Made by a program: the position numbers and the translations under genes. Below are positions 36,301 to 45,668 of a stretch of 64,000 nt of DNA, piece after piece. This stretch comes from Paenibacillus sp. FSL M7-0420 (GTDB lineage Bacteria > Bacillota > Bacilli > Paenibacillales > Paenibacillaceae). The stretch covers positions 1,426,001-1,490,000 of the forward strand of contig NZ_JBBOCJ010000001.1 of assembly GCF_038002345.1 (NCBI RefSeq), in the 5' to 3' direction. Position 1 is the stretch's first letter. The number at the start of each line of letters is the position of its first letter. The notes under the pieces were generated by a model. That model did no database searches. It was not told where the DNA came from and saw only the letters and a list, made by a program, of their open reading frames with translations.

Positions 36301-36625
36301 GGCCGTCTTCGGCAAGCATGCTTTTGACATCCTGCACGATGATCCGCAGCAGCTCATGATCCCGCTTCAGCCGGATAACGGGTTCTTCCAGGTTCGGATT
36401 CTTCACAATCATCTCCTGATAGAATCCGTCTTCCTCCGCATCGGCATGGCTGAGTATCCGCGTCTCCCAGTACTCAATCAAGTGGTCAGCCGCCTGGCGG
36501 GCCACCTCCACTTCCTTAAGCGCCAGCAGCTCTTCCACTTCTTCTGTCTTGGCTACAGCGCCGGAGAGCCCGCCCTGATGTATGGCATGATGGGCATGCA
36601 GCTGGCGCAGTGAGGATCCTGACAT
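36209..36625 (-). CDS. Hemerythrin-like HHE-domain protein
   Basis: This 138-residue helical protein carries histidine and acidic residues in hemerythrin-like spacing: LHAHHAIHQGG, ILSHADAEEDGFYQEM, LKRDHELLRII, and HALLVVNAIHSRDEERLLF at the end. Such proteins bind a di-iron centre and deal with NO, oxygen or iron-sulfur repair. GGAGG lies 10 nt before the ATG at 36625. Its last 92 nt overlap nsrR on the opposite strand. Its placement between nsrR and narG suggests an NO- or O2-related role. Metal binding is inferred from the pattern alone. Confidence 0.75.
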   Translation of the reverse strand: MSGSSLRQLHAHHAIHQGGLSGAVAKTEEVEELLALKEVEVARQAADHLIEYWETRILSHADAEEDGFYQEMIVKNPNLEEPVIRLKRDHELLRIIVQDVKSMLAEDGLTPEVLHQFHALLVVNAIHSRDEERLLFGE

Positions 36626-36731
36626 TCTTCTTCATCCTCCCGTACTATAACTATCACAGACGTATCTACTGGTCAGTATAGCATACAGAGCTGCCATGGA
36701 ATTCCCGCTAAGAGCTTCCCCTGGGCATAAA

Positions 36732-36745
36732 GAGGGAACTCCCTA
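36732..36745. promoter_or_regulatory. NreC-like palindrome, distal site of nar operon
   Basis: GAGGGAACTCCCTA fits the NreC consensus TAGGG-N4-CCCTA at nine of ten fixed positions. It is centred about 200 bp before narG. Confidence 0.5.
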
Positions 36746-36784
36746 ATGGGGACCCCTGTCCGGCAGTACACATGCAGAATCAGA

Positions 36785-36814
36785 GCTTTTCTCCTCAAGG
36801 GGGAAGGCTTTTTT
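36785..36814 (+). terminator. Terminator-like hairpin in the nar leader
   Basis: GCTTTTCTCC (36785-36794) can pair with GGGGGAAGGC (36799-36808) using several G-U pairs across a TCAA loop, followed by six T. It points toward narG and lies between the two NreC-like sites, so it would stop a transcript from farther upstream or act as an attenuator. Confidence 0.5.
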
Positions 36815-36851
36815 GCTGCGGGGTGAGATCAAGGGAATTCCCGAGGTTCAA

Positions 36852-36895
36852 TAGGTGTTTCCCTAATGGGAAGCGCGGCCGGGGAGATCCATAAT
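36852..36895 (+). promoter_or_regulatory. NreC-like palindrome and -10 box of narG
   Basis: TAGGTGTTTCCCTA (36852-36865) fits TAGGG-N4-CCCTA with one mismatch. CATAAT at 36890-36895 is a plausible -10, placing the palindrome centre about 43 bp before the likely start site, typical for NarL-family activators. TTCCCTAATGGGAA at 36859-36872 is an overlapping perfect palindrome. Confidence 0.55.
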
Positions 36896-36938
36896 GAGAT
36901 TAATTGAATAGATTCGTACAAAGGAGTGTTCTGGACAG

Positions 36939-39900
36939 ATGAAGAAGAAATTCGGCCTTAACTTTTTTAAGCCGGTGGAGAGCTATTCCGGGAACTGGTC
37001 CATTCTTGAAGAGAAAAATAGAGATTGGGAGAACATGTACCGCCAGCGCTGGTCTCACGATAAAGTAGTCCGCACCACCCACGGCGTGAACTGTACAGGC
37101 TCCTGCAGCTGGAAGGTGTTCGTGAAGAACGGGATCATCACCTGGGAGAACCAGCAGATCGATTACCCGTCCTGCGGACCGGATATGCCGGAGTTCGAGC
37201 CGCGCGGCTGTCCGCGCGGAGCTACCTTCTCCTGGTACGAATACAGCCCGCTGCGCGTGAAGTATCCGTATATCAGAGGGAAGCTGTGGCGGCTGTGGCA
37301 GACGGCGCTCCAGGAGCATGACAATTATGTCGATGCCTGGGCCAGCATTGTGGAAGATCCCGAGAAGGCCAGCCAGTATAAGAAGGCACGCGGCAAGGGC
37401 GGCCATGTCCGGGTAGCCTGGGATGATGCCCTGCGGCTGATCGCAGCGCAGCTGATCTATACGATCCGCAAATACGGCCCTGACCGGATCGCCGGGTTCA
37501 CCCCGATTCCGGCCATGTCGATGGTCAGCTACGCTTCAGGAGCGCGGTTCATCTCGCTGCTGGGCGGTCAGATGCTGAGCTTCTATGACTGGTATGCCGA
37601 TCTTCCTCCGGCTTCGCCGCAGATCTGGGGCGAGCAGACGGATGTCCCGGAATCCTCGGACTGGTACAACGCCGGTTACCTGATGATGTGGGGCTCGAAC
37701 GTGCCGCTGACCCGGACGCCGGACGCCCACTTCATGACCGAAGTGCGCTACAAAGGCACCAAGGTCGTATCGGTCGCCCCGGATCTCGCCGAGAACGTGA
37801 AGTTCGCCGACAATTGGCTGGCTCCGAATCCCGGCTCGGATGCAGCGCTTGCCCAGGCGATGACGCATGTTATCCTGCAGGAATTCTACCAGGAACGCCA
37901 GGAGCCGATGTTCCTGAATTATGCCAAGCAATATACCGACATGCCGTTCCTGATTCTGCTCGATCCGCATGAGGACAGCCTGAAGGGCGGACGCTTCCTG
38001 CGGGCCAGTGATCTGGGCGATGCTTCTCCGCACTCGGACTGGAAGCCGGTGATCTTCGATGAAGCCACAGGCGAGATGATTGTGCCGAACGGGACGATGG
38101 GGCAGCGCTGGGAGGAAGGCAAGAAGTGGAACCTGATTCTTGAGCGGGAGGACGGCAGCAAGGTGGAGCCGGCCCTGACCATTGAAGGCCATGGGGAAGA
38201 GTGGACGGAGATCGTATTCCCGTACTTCGATAATGCCGGTAACGGCACCTTCAGCAGAATCATCCCGGCCCGGAAGATGAAGCTTGCGGACGGCACGGAA
38301 CGTTATGTCGCTACCGTATACGACCTGATGATGAGCCAGTACGGCATTAAGCGCAGAGACAGTCTGCTGAACGCCAAGGGATATGAGGATGAAATGTCTC
38401 ATTACACTCCGGCCTGGCAAGAGAAGATTACTACAGTAAAAGCAAGCGTCGTTGTGCAGATTGCCCGCGAGTTCGCCCAGAACTCCATTGAGACCGGCGG
38501 ACGCTCCATGATTATCATGGGCGCAGGTATCAACCACTGGTTCAACAGTGATACCATCTATCGTTCCATCCTGAATCTGGTGGTGCTGACCGCATCTCAG
38601 GGAGTCAACGGCGGCGGCTGGGCGCATTATGTCGGCCAGGAGAAATGCCGTCCGATTGAAGGCTGGTCCACCGTTGCCTTCGCGAAGGATTGGCAGGGTC
38701 CAGCGCGGCAGCAGAATGCAACCTCGTTCTTCTATTTTGCCACCGAGCAGTGGCGGTATGAGGAGAGTGGCACCGATTCCCTGAAATCGCCGACCGGCGG
38801 GGATGTTGCTTACCAGCACCCGGCAGATTACAACGTGCTGGCTGCGCGGCTAGGCTGGCTGCCGTCCTTCCCGCAATTCAACAAGAACAGCCTGCTGTTC
38901 GCCGAGGAAGCGGCGCAGCAAGGCAAGAAGACGAATGCGGAGATTATCGGCCATGCCGTAGAAGAGATTACATCGCGGAAGACGCGCTTTGCTGTAGAAG
39001 ATCCCGGCGCACCGGAGAACTTCCCGCGCTCCCTGTTCATCTGGCGCTCGAACCTGATCTCAAGCTCCGCCAAGGGACAGGAATACTTCATGAAGCATCT
39101 GCTCGGAGCCTCGGATGGTCTGCTGGCCGAGCCGAATGAGGAGCAGAAGCCGGAGGAGATCGTCTGGCGGGAGGATGTGGAAGGCAAGCTGGATCTGATG
39201 GTCGCCCTGGATTTCCGGATGACCACGACGCCGCTGTATGCCGATATTGTCCTGCCGGCCGCAACCTGGTATGAGAAAACAGATCTGTCGTCCACCGACA
39301 TGCATCCGTTCGTCCATCCGTTCAATCCGGCCGTGAATCCGCTATGGGAATCCCGTTCCGACTGGGATATCTACCGCCAGCTCTCGGAGGTATTCTCCGA
39401 AATGGCGAAATCGCAGCTGCCCGGCGTCTATAAAGATGTGGTAATGTCTCCGCTGGGCCATGACTCCATCAGCGAAATCTCACAGCCGATGGGTCTGGTC
39501 AAGGATTGGGCCAAGGGCGAGGTGCCGGCCATTCCGGGTAAAACCATGCCGAACTTCACCATTGTCGAGCGGGATTACACGCAAATTCACCATAAATACA
39601 GCTCGCTCGGACCGAATCTGGCTACCGGCAAAGCAGGCGCACACGGCGTCAGCTTCTCGGTTGCCGAAGAATACGAAGAGCTGAAGAAGATCAGCGGTGT
39701 GCATTACGACGAAACGATCCGGCACGGACTGCCGAAGCTGCAGACGGCCCGCCAGGCGGCGGATGCCATTCTGCATCTGTCTTCCGCCACCAACGGCCGC
39801 GTCTCCCAGAAGGCTTATGAGTCGGCCGAGAAGGATCACGGGGTCGAGCTGCGGGATATTTCGGCAGACCGGGCCGCCGAGAAAATTACGTTCCAGAGCA

Positions 39901-40613
39901 TTACCGCACAGCCGCGAGAGGTGATTCCGACACCGGTATTCAGCGGCTCGAATAAGCAAGGCCGCCGGTATTCGCCGTTCACTACGAACATCGAACGTCT
40001 CGTGCCGTTCCGTACCCTGACCGGGAGACAACATTTCTATATTGACCATGAGATCTTCCAGCAGTTCGGCGAAGCGCTGCCGGTCTACAAGCCGACCCTG
40101 CCTCCAATAGTCTTCGGGCCGCGCGACAAGGCCGTGAAGGGCGGAACCGATGCGCTGGTTCTGAGATACCTGACGCCGCACGGCAAATGGAATATCCACT
40201 CGACCTACCAGGATAACCAGCACATGCTGACCTTGTTCCGGGGAGGTCCGACGGTGTGGATCAATAACGAGGATGCGGCGGCTCATGACATTGCGGATAA
40301 CGACTGGCTTGAGGTCTATAACCGTAACGGGGTCGTCACTGCGCGCGCCGTGGTCAGCCACCGGATGCCGAGAGGCACCATGTTCATGTACCACGCCCAG
40401 GATAAGCATATTCAGGTGCCGGGCTCCGAGATTACGGATACGCGCGGCGGAAGCCATAATGCGCCAACCCGGATTCACCTGAAGCCTACCCAGATGGTCG
40501 GCGGATATGCACAGCTCAGCTACGGCTTCAACTACTACGGTCCGATCGGCAACCAGCGTGATGTCTACGTAGCCGTCCGCAAAATGAAGGAGGTCAACTG
40601 GCTTGAAAATTAA
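36939..40613 (+). CDS. narG: Respiratory nitrate reductase, alpha subunit
   Basis: This is the 1,224-residue catalytic subunit that reduces nitrate to nitrite at a molybdenum bis-MGD centre. The N-terminal cluster ligands His48, Cys52, Cys56 and Cys91 are present (THGVNCTGSCSW, PRGCPRGATFSW). Asp221 in DLPPASPQIWGEQTDVPESSDWYN aligns with the molybdenum ligand of E. coli NarG. There is no twin-arginine signal, as expected for a cytoplasm-facing enzyme. AAGGAGTG precedes the ATG at 36939. It heads narGHJI and depends on the cofactor genes moeA, moaA, mobB and mobA-moaE downstream. Confidence 0.97.
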   Translation: MKKKFGLNFFKPVESYSGNWSILEEKNRDWENMYRQRWSHDKVVRTTHGVNCTGSCSWKVFVKNGIITWENQQIDYPSCGPDMPEFEPRGCPRGATFSWYEYSPLRVKYPYIRGKLWRLWQTALQEHDNYVDAWASIVEDPEKASQYKKARGKGGHVRVAWDDALRLIAAQLIYTIRKYGPDRIAGFTPIPAMSMVSYASGARFISLLGGQMLSFYDWYADLPPASPQIWGEQTDVPESSDWYNAGYLMMWGSNVPLTRTPDAHFMTEVRYKGTKVVSVAPDLAENVKFADNWLAPNPGSDAALAQAMTHVILQEFYQERQEPMFLNYAKQYTDMPFLILLDPHEDSLKGGRFLRASDLGDASPHSDWKPVIFDEATGEMIVPNGTMGQRWEEGKKWNLILEREDGSKVEPALTIEGHGEEWTEIVFPYFDNAGNGTFSRIIPARKMKLADGTERYVATVYDLMMSQYGIKRRDSLLNAKGYEDEMSHYTPAWQEKITTVKASVVVQIAREFAQNSIETGGRSMIIMGAGINHWFNSDTIYRSILNLVVLTASQGVNGGGWAHYVGQEKCRPIEGWSTVAFAKDWQGPARQQNATSFFYFATEQWRYEESGTDSLKSPTGGDVAYQHPADYNVLAARLGWLPSFPQFNKNSLLFAEEAAQQGKKTNAEIIGHAVEEITSRKTRFAVEDPGAPENFPRSLFIWRSNLISSSAKGQEYFMKHLLGASDGLLAEPNEEQKPEEIVWREDVEGKLDLMVALDFRMTTTPLYADIVLPAATWYEKTDLSSTDMHPFVHPFNPAVNPLWESRSDWDIYRQLSEVFSEMAKSQLPGVYKDVVMSPLGHDSISEISQPMGLVKDWAKGEVPAIPGKTMPNFTIVERDYTQIHHKYSSLGPNLATGKAGAHGVSFSVAEEYEELKKISGVHYDETIRHGLPKLQTARQAADAILHLSSATNGRVSQKAYESAEKDHGVELRDISADRAAEKITFQSITAQPREVIPTPVFSGSNKQGRRYSPFTTNIERLVPFRTLTGRQHFYIDHEIFQQFGEALPVYKPTLPPIVFGPRDKAVKGGTDALVLRYLTPHGKWNIHSTYQDNQHMLTLFRGGPTVWINNEDAAAHDIADNDWLEVYNRNGVVTARAVVSHRMPRGTMFMYHAQDKHIQVPGSEITDTRGGSHNAPTRIHLKPTQMVGGYAQLSYGFNYYGPIGNQRDVYVAVRKMKEVNWLEN

Positions 40614-42174
40614 AGCGCAAGTGGCAATGGTAATGAATCTGGATAAATGCATCGGCTGCCACACCTGCAGCGTGACCTGTAAGACCACCTGGACAAACCG
40701 CAAGGGTGCGGAATATATGTGGTTCAACAACGTGGAAACGAAGCCGGGTATCGGCTATCCGAAGCGCTGGGAGGACCAGGAGCTGTACAAGGGCGGCTGG
40801 CAGCTGCGCAAGGGCCGGCTTGAGCTGAAATCCGGCAACAAGCTGTCCAAGATCGCGCTCGGCAAAATCTTCTACAACCCTGATATGCCGGAAATGAAGG
40901 ATTATTATGAGCCTTGGACCTATAACTATGAGCATCTGACGAGTGCCGGGGAGCAGAAGCATTCCCCGGTCGCCCGGGCCCACTCTGCTGTCACCGGCGA
41001 GAAGATGGATCTGGAATGGGGACCGAACTGGGAGGATGATCTGGCGGGCGCGCATGTGACCGGCCCGCTGGACCCGAACATTCAGAAGATCGAGGAAGAG
41101 ATCAAGTTCAACTTCGAGAAATCCTTCATGATCTATCTGCCCCGTCTGTGCGAGCACTGCCTGAACCCGAGCTGTGTGGCTTCCTGTCCGTCGGGAGCGA
41201 TGTACAAACGCGATGAGGACGGCATCGTTCTCGTGGACCAGGAAGCCTGCCGCGGCTGGAGATATTGCATGACCGGCTGTCCGTACAAGAAGGTGTACTT
41301 CAACTGGCAGACCAACAAGGCGGAGAAATGCACCTTCTGCTTCCCGCGTGTGGAGGCAGGCCTGCCAACGGTATGCTCCGAGACCTGTACGGGCCGTATC
41401 CGCTACCTTGGCGTTCTGCTGTATGATGCCGACAAGGTGCTGGATGCCGCATCCACCCCGAATGAGAAGGATCTGTACCAGGCCCAGTGTGATCTGTTCC
41501 TGAATCCGCATGATCCGGAAGTCAGAGCGCAGGCGAGAAAAGACGGCATCTCCGAGGACTGGCTGGAGGCTGCGCAGAACTCGCCGGTCTACAAGCTGGC
41601 GATTGAGCATAAGCTGGCCTTCCCGCTGCACCCGGAGTACCGGACGCTGCCGATGGTATGGTACGTACCGCCGCTTAGCCCGATCATGAACTACTTTGAG
41701 GGCAAGGATTCACTGAAGAACCCGGATATGATTTTCCCTGCGATCGAAGAGATGCGTACACCTATTCAATATCTGGCGAATATGCTGACGGCTGGCGACA
41801 CGGAGACCGTGAAGGAAGCTCTGCAGCGGATGGCGATGATGCGCTCTTACATGCGCGCCCAGTCTACCGGCCAGGAGTTCGATCTTAGCCGTCTGGAACG
41901 TGTCGGCATGACGGCGCAGCAGACCGAGGAAATGTACCGCCTGCTGGCCATTGCCAAATATGAGGACCGCTTCGTGATCCCGACCTCCCACAAGGAGCAG
42001 CACATGAACCCTTACCGTGCCCAAGGCTCTGCCGGTTACGGCAGCGGAATGGGCGATATGGGCTCCGGATCCGGCTGTGACGGCTGCGGACCGGCGAGCC
42101 CTTCCGGCGACACCTTGAAGACCGGCAAGGAGATGTATGAAGAGAATTTCTACGGGGGGATCTGGCGTGATTGA
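40603..42174 (+). CDS. narH: Respiratory nitrate reductase, beta subunit
   Basis: This 523-residue electron-transfer subunit carries three 4Fe-4S clusters and one 3Fe-4S cluster. Cysteine sets are CIGCHTCSVTCKTTW (near the start), CEHCLNPSCVASCPSGA, CRGWRYCMTGCPYKK and CTFCFP...CSETCTGR; the Trp in CRGWRYC marks the 3Fe-4S site. The start is TTG at 40603, 8 nt after GGAGGT and overlapping narG by 11 nt. The end is Gly/Ser-rich with CDGCGP, an addition of unknown meaning. It passes electrons from NarI heme to NarG. Confidence 0.96.
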   Translation: MKIKAQVAMVMNLDKCIGCHTCSVTCKTTWTNRKGAEYMWFNNVETKPGIGYPKRWEDQELYKGGWQLRKGRLELKSGNKLSKIALGKIFYNPDMPEMKDYYEPWTYNYEHLTSAGEQKHSPVARAHSAVTGEKMDLEWGPNWEDDLAGAHVTGPLDPNIQKIEEEIKFNFEKSFMIYLPRLCEHCLNPSCVASCPSGAMYKRDEDGIVLVDQEACRGWRYCMTGCPYKKVYFNWQTNKAEKCTFCFPRVEAGLPTVCSETCTGRIRYLGVLLYDADKVLDAASTPNEKDLYQAQCDLFLNPHDPEVRAQARKDGISEDWLEAAQNSPVYKLAIEHKLAFPLHPEYRTLPMVWYVPPLSPIMNYFEGKDSLKNPDMIFPAIEEMRTPIQYLANMLTAGDTETVKEALQRMAMMRSYMRAQSTGQEFDLSRLERVGMTAQQTEEMYRLLAIAKYEDRFVIPTSHKEQHMNPYRAQGSAGYGSGMGDMGSGSGCDGCGPASPSGDTLKTGKEMYEENFYGGIWRD

Positions 42175-42733
42175 TCTGAGCAAACTGCATCATTACAAGC
42201 AATCCTTCGGTTATTTCGCCCTGCAGCTCATGTACCCGGAGAAGCTGGATTTCCATCCGGCTTTTCTGGAAGAGGCGTTTGACCCCGGCCACCCGGCATA
42301 TTCCCATGTCCAGACCTACTGGAAGCTCATGCAGAGCTTCAGCCTGGAAGAGATCCAGGAGAATTATGCGGCTACGTTTGATTTTCATAAGGACTGCGCA
42401 CTCTATATGACCTACTTCAAATTCGAGGATGCCAAGGAACGCGGGCAAATGCTCGCCAAGCTGAAGCTGCTGTACGAAATGTTCGGCCTTGAAATGCCGG
42501 AGAATGAGCTGCCGGATTACCTGCCGCTGATGTGTGAGTTCATCTATGCCGCGCAGTGGCTGGACGTCCCCGGCGCGCCGGAGAACTTCCGGATGCTGAT
42601 GGCGATTCTGGAGGATGGCTCGTATCATCTGGTGAAGGCGCTGGAGCAGCGGGAGAGTCCTTATTATCACCTGGTTAAAGGATTGCGAGAAACCTTCAAA
42701 GCTTGTGCGGAACAGGAGGCCCTAAGTCAATGA
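42167..42733 (+). CDS. narJ: Nitrate reductase assembly chaperone
   Basis: This 188-residue helical protein of the NarJ/TorD group binds apo-NarG and allows cofactor insertion before membrane attachment. The start GTG at 42167 lies 8 nt after a G-rich ribosome site and overlaps the narH stop by 8 nt. Typical features are FHPAFLEEAFD, DFHKDCALYMTYFKFEDAKERGQML and LYEMFGLEMPENELPDYLPLMCEF. It is not part of the mature enzyme. Confidence 0.93.
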   Translation: MIDLSKLHHYKQSFGYFALQLMYPEKLDFHPAFLEEAFDPGHPAYSHVQTYWKLMQSFSLEEIQENYAATFDFHKDCALYMTYFKFEDAKERGQMLAKLKLLYEMFGLEMPENELPDYLPLMCEFIYAAQWLDVPGAPENFRMLMAILEDGSYHLVKALEQRESPYYHLVKGLRETFKACAEQEALSQ

Positions 42734-43416
42734 ATATGCTGGGTCAGTTTTTATGGGTTATTTTCCCGTATATGTGTATGGTCGTATTTATCGGCGGGCA
42801 TATTGCCCGCTACCGCAAGGATCAATTCAATTGGACCGCCAAATCCAGTGAATTCATTGAGAAAAAACAGCTGAAATTCGGCAGCATTCTGTTCCACCTC
42901 GGCATCATGCCGGTCATTCTGGGTCACATCGGCGGTCTCGCCGTGCCCAAGTCCTGGCTGGAGGCTGTCGGCGTCAGCGATCATATGTACCACATTGGCG
43001 CCGTATACATCGGAGGGATCTTCGGTGCGGCCACCCTGGCTGGAATGCTGATCCTGACCTCACGGCGCTTCACCCTGAAGAACGTCCGCCGGCTCAGCAG
43101 CGCCTCCGATCTGATCGTCAACTCGCTCCTGCTGTTCATTGTGTTCATGGGGATGTACTCCACTATTGTCACGAATGCCGTACAGCCTGAGTTCGATTAC
43201 CGGGATACAATCTCCGTGTGGTTCCGCGGCTTGTTCATGTTCCGCCCGGACCCGTCGCTGATGAGCGGAGTGCCGTTCTCCTTCAAGCTTCACATCCTGT
43301 CAGGGTTCGCGATCTTTGCCTTCTGGCCGTTCACCCGGCTGGTTCACGTATGGAGTGTTCCGTTGAATTATGTAGGCAGAAGTTATATCCTATACAGAAG
43401 AAATAAATCAAATTAA
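42730..43416 (+). CDS. narI: Respiratory nitrate reductase, gamma subunit
   Basis: This is a 228-residue membrane cytochrome b that oxidises menaquinol and feeds electrons to NarH. Five hydrophobic segments are visible. The four heme ligands sit at His56 and His66 (FHLGIMPVILGH) and His188 and His206 (FKLHILSGFAIFAFWPFTRLVH), essentially the same positions as in E. coli NarI. The ATG at 42730 overlaps the narJ stop codon (ATGA) with AGGAGG upstream; the longer open frame before it is ignored. Confidence 0.95.
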   Translation: MNMLGQFLWVIFPYMCMVVFIGGHIARYRKDQFNWTAKSSEFIEKKQLKFGSILFHLGIMPVILGHIGGLAVPKSWLEAVGVSDHMYHIGAVYIGGIFGAATLAGMLILTSRRFTLKNVRRLSSASDLIVNSLLLFIVFMGMYSTIVTNAVQPEFDYRDTISVWFRGLFMFRPDPSLMSGVPFSFKLHILSGFAIFAFWPFTRLVHVWSVPLNYVGRSYILYRRNKSN

Positions 43417-43467
43417 CGGAAGAGCAGCGTGGACTTCTTTCCCTGTTCAATCCGAGGAGAGAAAGCG

Positions 43468-43926
43468 ATGATGAATAAGGTGGATTACCAGACCCGGCTT
43501 GACCAGATCCGTAAGTGCCTGGGATATGACTTCATGTCGCTGGCGTTCGCCGAACCGGCGGAGTATGACTATGCGATCCGCTGGAAATACGCCTCAGGCA
43601 ATATAAGTGACCGATACAAACGGATTGTGCTGCAATCCGGCAGAGGGATTGCCGGCATCGTGTTCAAGACCGGCAAGCCGTTCCTGATCCCTTCGGTGAA
43701 GCTTATGGTGAAGCCCGACAGCCTGTTCAATTATCCCATCACCAAGATGGAGAATCTGAACAGCATCGGGGCGGTGCCGATGTGGAATGATGCCCGCGTG
43801 GCAGGCGTGCTTCTCGGCGGCTTCAGAGGGGACCGGCAGGTGACCGCTGAGATGCTGGGTGACCTGGAAGCGACGGCGCGGGGCGGCATTGGAGACTTGG
43901 ACGGGAAGGAATTGTTGCTCAGTTGA
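43468..43926 (+). CDS. nreA: NreA, GAF-domain nitrate sensor
   Basis: This 152-residue single GAF domain matches NreA of the staphylococcal NreABC system, which binds nitrate and controls autophosphorylation of NreB. Visible marks are YDFMSLAFAEPAEYDYAIRWKYASGN, RGIAGIVFKTGKPFLIPSV and SIGAVPMWNDARVAGVLLGGFR. GAGGAGAG is 6 nt before the ATG at 43468. Its stop overlaps the nreB start by one base. It directly follows narI, so sensor and enzyme genes may share transcripts. Confidence 0.9.
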   Translation: MMNKVDYQTRLDQIRKCLGYDFMSLAFAEPAEYDYAIRWKYASGNISDRYKRIVLQSGRGIAGIVFKTGKPFLIPSVKLMVKPDSLFNYPITKMENLNSIGAVPMWNDARVAGVLLGGFRGDRQVTAEMLGDLEATARGGIGDLDGKELLLS

Positions 43927-44969
43927 TGAACCCCGCTACGGATTTGCGCAGTGAGCTAATGACGAAGCTGTTCGAGAACAGCTCGGAGGCGATGTTCTTT
44001 TTTGACCGGCAAGGGAAAGCCCTGGCGATGAATCCGGCTGCCGAGACGATCGTCGACAAGGATATTCTGAGGCAGCTGTATCAGGGGAATCCTGAAGCGC
44101 TCTGCGGAACCTGCCGGGGATATACCAGCGAGACGGAGCTGCGGACCTGCCTGAATTGTTATTTTCACACCCCGGACTCGGAGGAGTTCACCTCTTATCA
44201 GGTCTATCTGGAGACCAGAGACAAGGGGATTGTCCCGTATGCGGCAACCTTTCACACTATAGATGAAGAGAACGGAATCCGGGTGTTCATGCTCAGGGAT
44301 CTATCGAGACAGTTCAAGACGCAGGAGAAGTTCTACCAGAACAAAATGATGAAGCATATTATTGAAGCCCAGGAGAATGAACGCAAGCGGATCTCCCGTG
44401 AACTGCACGACAGCGTTGCGCAAGAGCTGATGAGTGCCGTGATTGATCTGCGTGTGCTGAAATATATGACAGCCGATGACGGCCTGTTGAAGAAAGTGAA
44501 GCAAACCGAAGTGTCGATGACCCGCCTGCTGAGTGATATCCGCAACCTGTCGGTGGAGCTTAGGCCGGCTGCCCTGGATGATTTCGGTCTGGAGGCGGCT
44601 TTCCGCTCCCACTTCAAGCGGGTGGAGCAAACGTATGGCCTCGTGATTGAGTATGAATCCCGGCTGCCCGAGAAGCGGTACGGGAGTGAGATTGAGACGG
44701 TCATGTACCGGGTATGCCAGGAAGCGGTGCTGAATGCCCTGAAGTACGCCCAGGTAGACAGCGTCAAGGTCTCGCTTACCGAGAACGGCGGCATGCTGCA
44801 GCTTCTGGTTCAGGATGACGGCATCGGCTTCCAGCTGGGAGATGAGCCTGCCGGAACCGGACTCGGCCTGTTCGGGATGCAGGAGCGGGCGGAGCTGGTG
44901 GGTGGAACTTTCAGCGTAGATTCAGAGACCGGCAAGGGGACCCGGATTATGCTGCAGGTTCCTGTATGA
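43926..44969 (+). CDS. nreB: NreB, oxygen-sensing histidine kinase
   Basis: This 347-residue cytoplasmic kinase has a PAS-like N-terminal domain holding an oxygen-labile 4Fe-4S cluster. Cys60, Cys63, Cys75 and Cys78 (CGTC, 11 residues, CLNC) have the same spacing as in Staphylococcus carnosus NreB. The HisKA_3 box [18 protein letters not shown] contains His161, and the ATPase end reads [18 protein letters not shown]. Without oxygen the intact cluster promotes phosphorylation and transfer to NreC. The ATG at 43926 overlaps the nreA stop; a TTG three bases earlier is possible. Confidence 0.94.
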   Translation: MNPATDLRSELMTKLFENSSEAMFFFDRQGKALAMNPAAETIVDKDILRQLYQGNPEALCGTCRGYTSETELRTCLNCYFHTPDSEEFTSYQVYLETRDKGIVPYAATFHTIDEENGIRVFMLRDLSRQFKTQEKFYQNKMMKHIIEAQENERKRISRELHDSVAQELMSAVIDLRVLKYMTADDGLLKKVKQTEVSMTRLLSDIRNLSVELRPAALDDFGLEAAFRSHFKRVEQTYGLVIEYESRLPEKRYGSEIETVMYRVCQEAVLNALKYAQVDSVKVSLTENGGMLQLLVQDDGIGFQLGDEPAGTGLGLFGMQERAELVGGTFSVDSETGKGTRIMLQVPV

Positions 44970-44997
44970 TGGGCCGAAGGAAAGGAATGAGCTTCTG

Positions 44998-45645
44998 ATG
45001 AAGATCGTCATTGCGGACGACCATGCGATCGTGCGCAGCGGGTTCTCCATGATTCTTAATTTTCAGGATGATATTGAAGTGATCGGAGCAGCGGCGGACG
45101 GCAGGGAAGCCTACACCATGGTCGCCAAGCTCCGGCCGGATATCCTGATCATGGATTTAAGCATGCCTCCGGGAGAAAGCGGTCTGACCGCAACCGGCAA
45201 GATCAAAGAGGATTATCCCGACACCCGGATCCTGATTCTGACGATGCATGACGATGATGAATATCTCTTCCATGTCTTGAAGAACGGGGCCTCCGGGTAT
45301 GTGCTCAAGAGTGCGCCGGACGAGGAGCTGCTGCTGGCGATCCGGACGATTTACGAAGGCGGTACTTATATTCATCCCAAGATGGCTACCTCGCTGGTCC
45401 GTGAGTTCATTAAGCAAGACAAGACCGGCGGGACGGAAGATCTGTTCGAGCTGCTGTCCAAGCGGGAGCTGGAGATTCTGCCGCTCATTGCCAAGGGATA
45501 CGGGAATAAGGAGATTGCAGAGAAGCTCTTTATTTCCGTTAAGACCGTGGAAGCCCACAAGGCCAAAATTATGGAGAAGCTTAACCTTAAAAGCCGGCCC
45601 GAGCTGGTCGAATACGCTTTGAGGAAAAAAATGCTGGATTTCTGA
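44998..45645 (+). CDS. nreC: NreC, NarL/FixJ-type response regulator
   Basis: This 215-residue regulator has a receiver domain with Asp53 ([13 protein letters not shown]), acidic pocket Asp7/Asp8 (IADDHA), and a C-terminal LuxR-type helix-turn-helix ([43 protein letters not shown]). Phosphorylated by NreB, it activates nitrate-respiration promoters. Palindromes like its TAGGG-N4-CCCTA consensus occur before narG and narK in this window. The ATG at 44998 is 28 nt after nreB. Confidence 0.94.
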   Translation: MKIVIADDHAIVRSGFSMILNFQDDIEVIGAAADGREAYTMVAKLRPDILIMDLSMPPGESGLTATGKIKEDYPDTRILILTMHDDDEYLFHVLKNGASGYVLKSAPDEELLLAIRTIYEGGTYIHPKMATSLVREFIKQDKTGGTEDLFELLSKRELEILPLIAKGYGNKEIAEKLFISVKTVEAHKAKIMEKLNLKSRPELVEYALRKKMLDF

Positions 45646-45668
45646 CCGGCCACTGGAGGGTTAGCTGT

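Noticed and set aside
37536..38819. Long open frame (427 codons) antisense to narG
   Set aside because: It lies entirely inside a clearly coding and conserved gene, without family similarity or start signals.
39480..40730. Long open frame antisense to narG and narH
   Set aside because: It spans two conserved genes on the other strand and has no domain or start signal.
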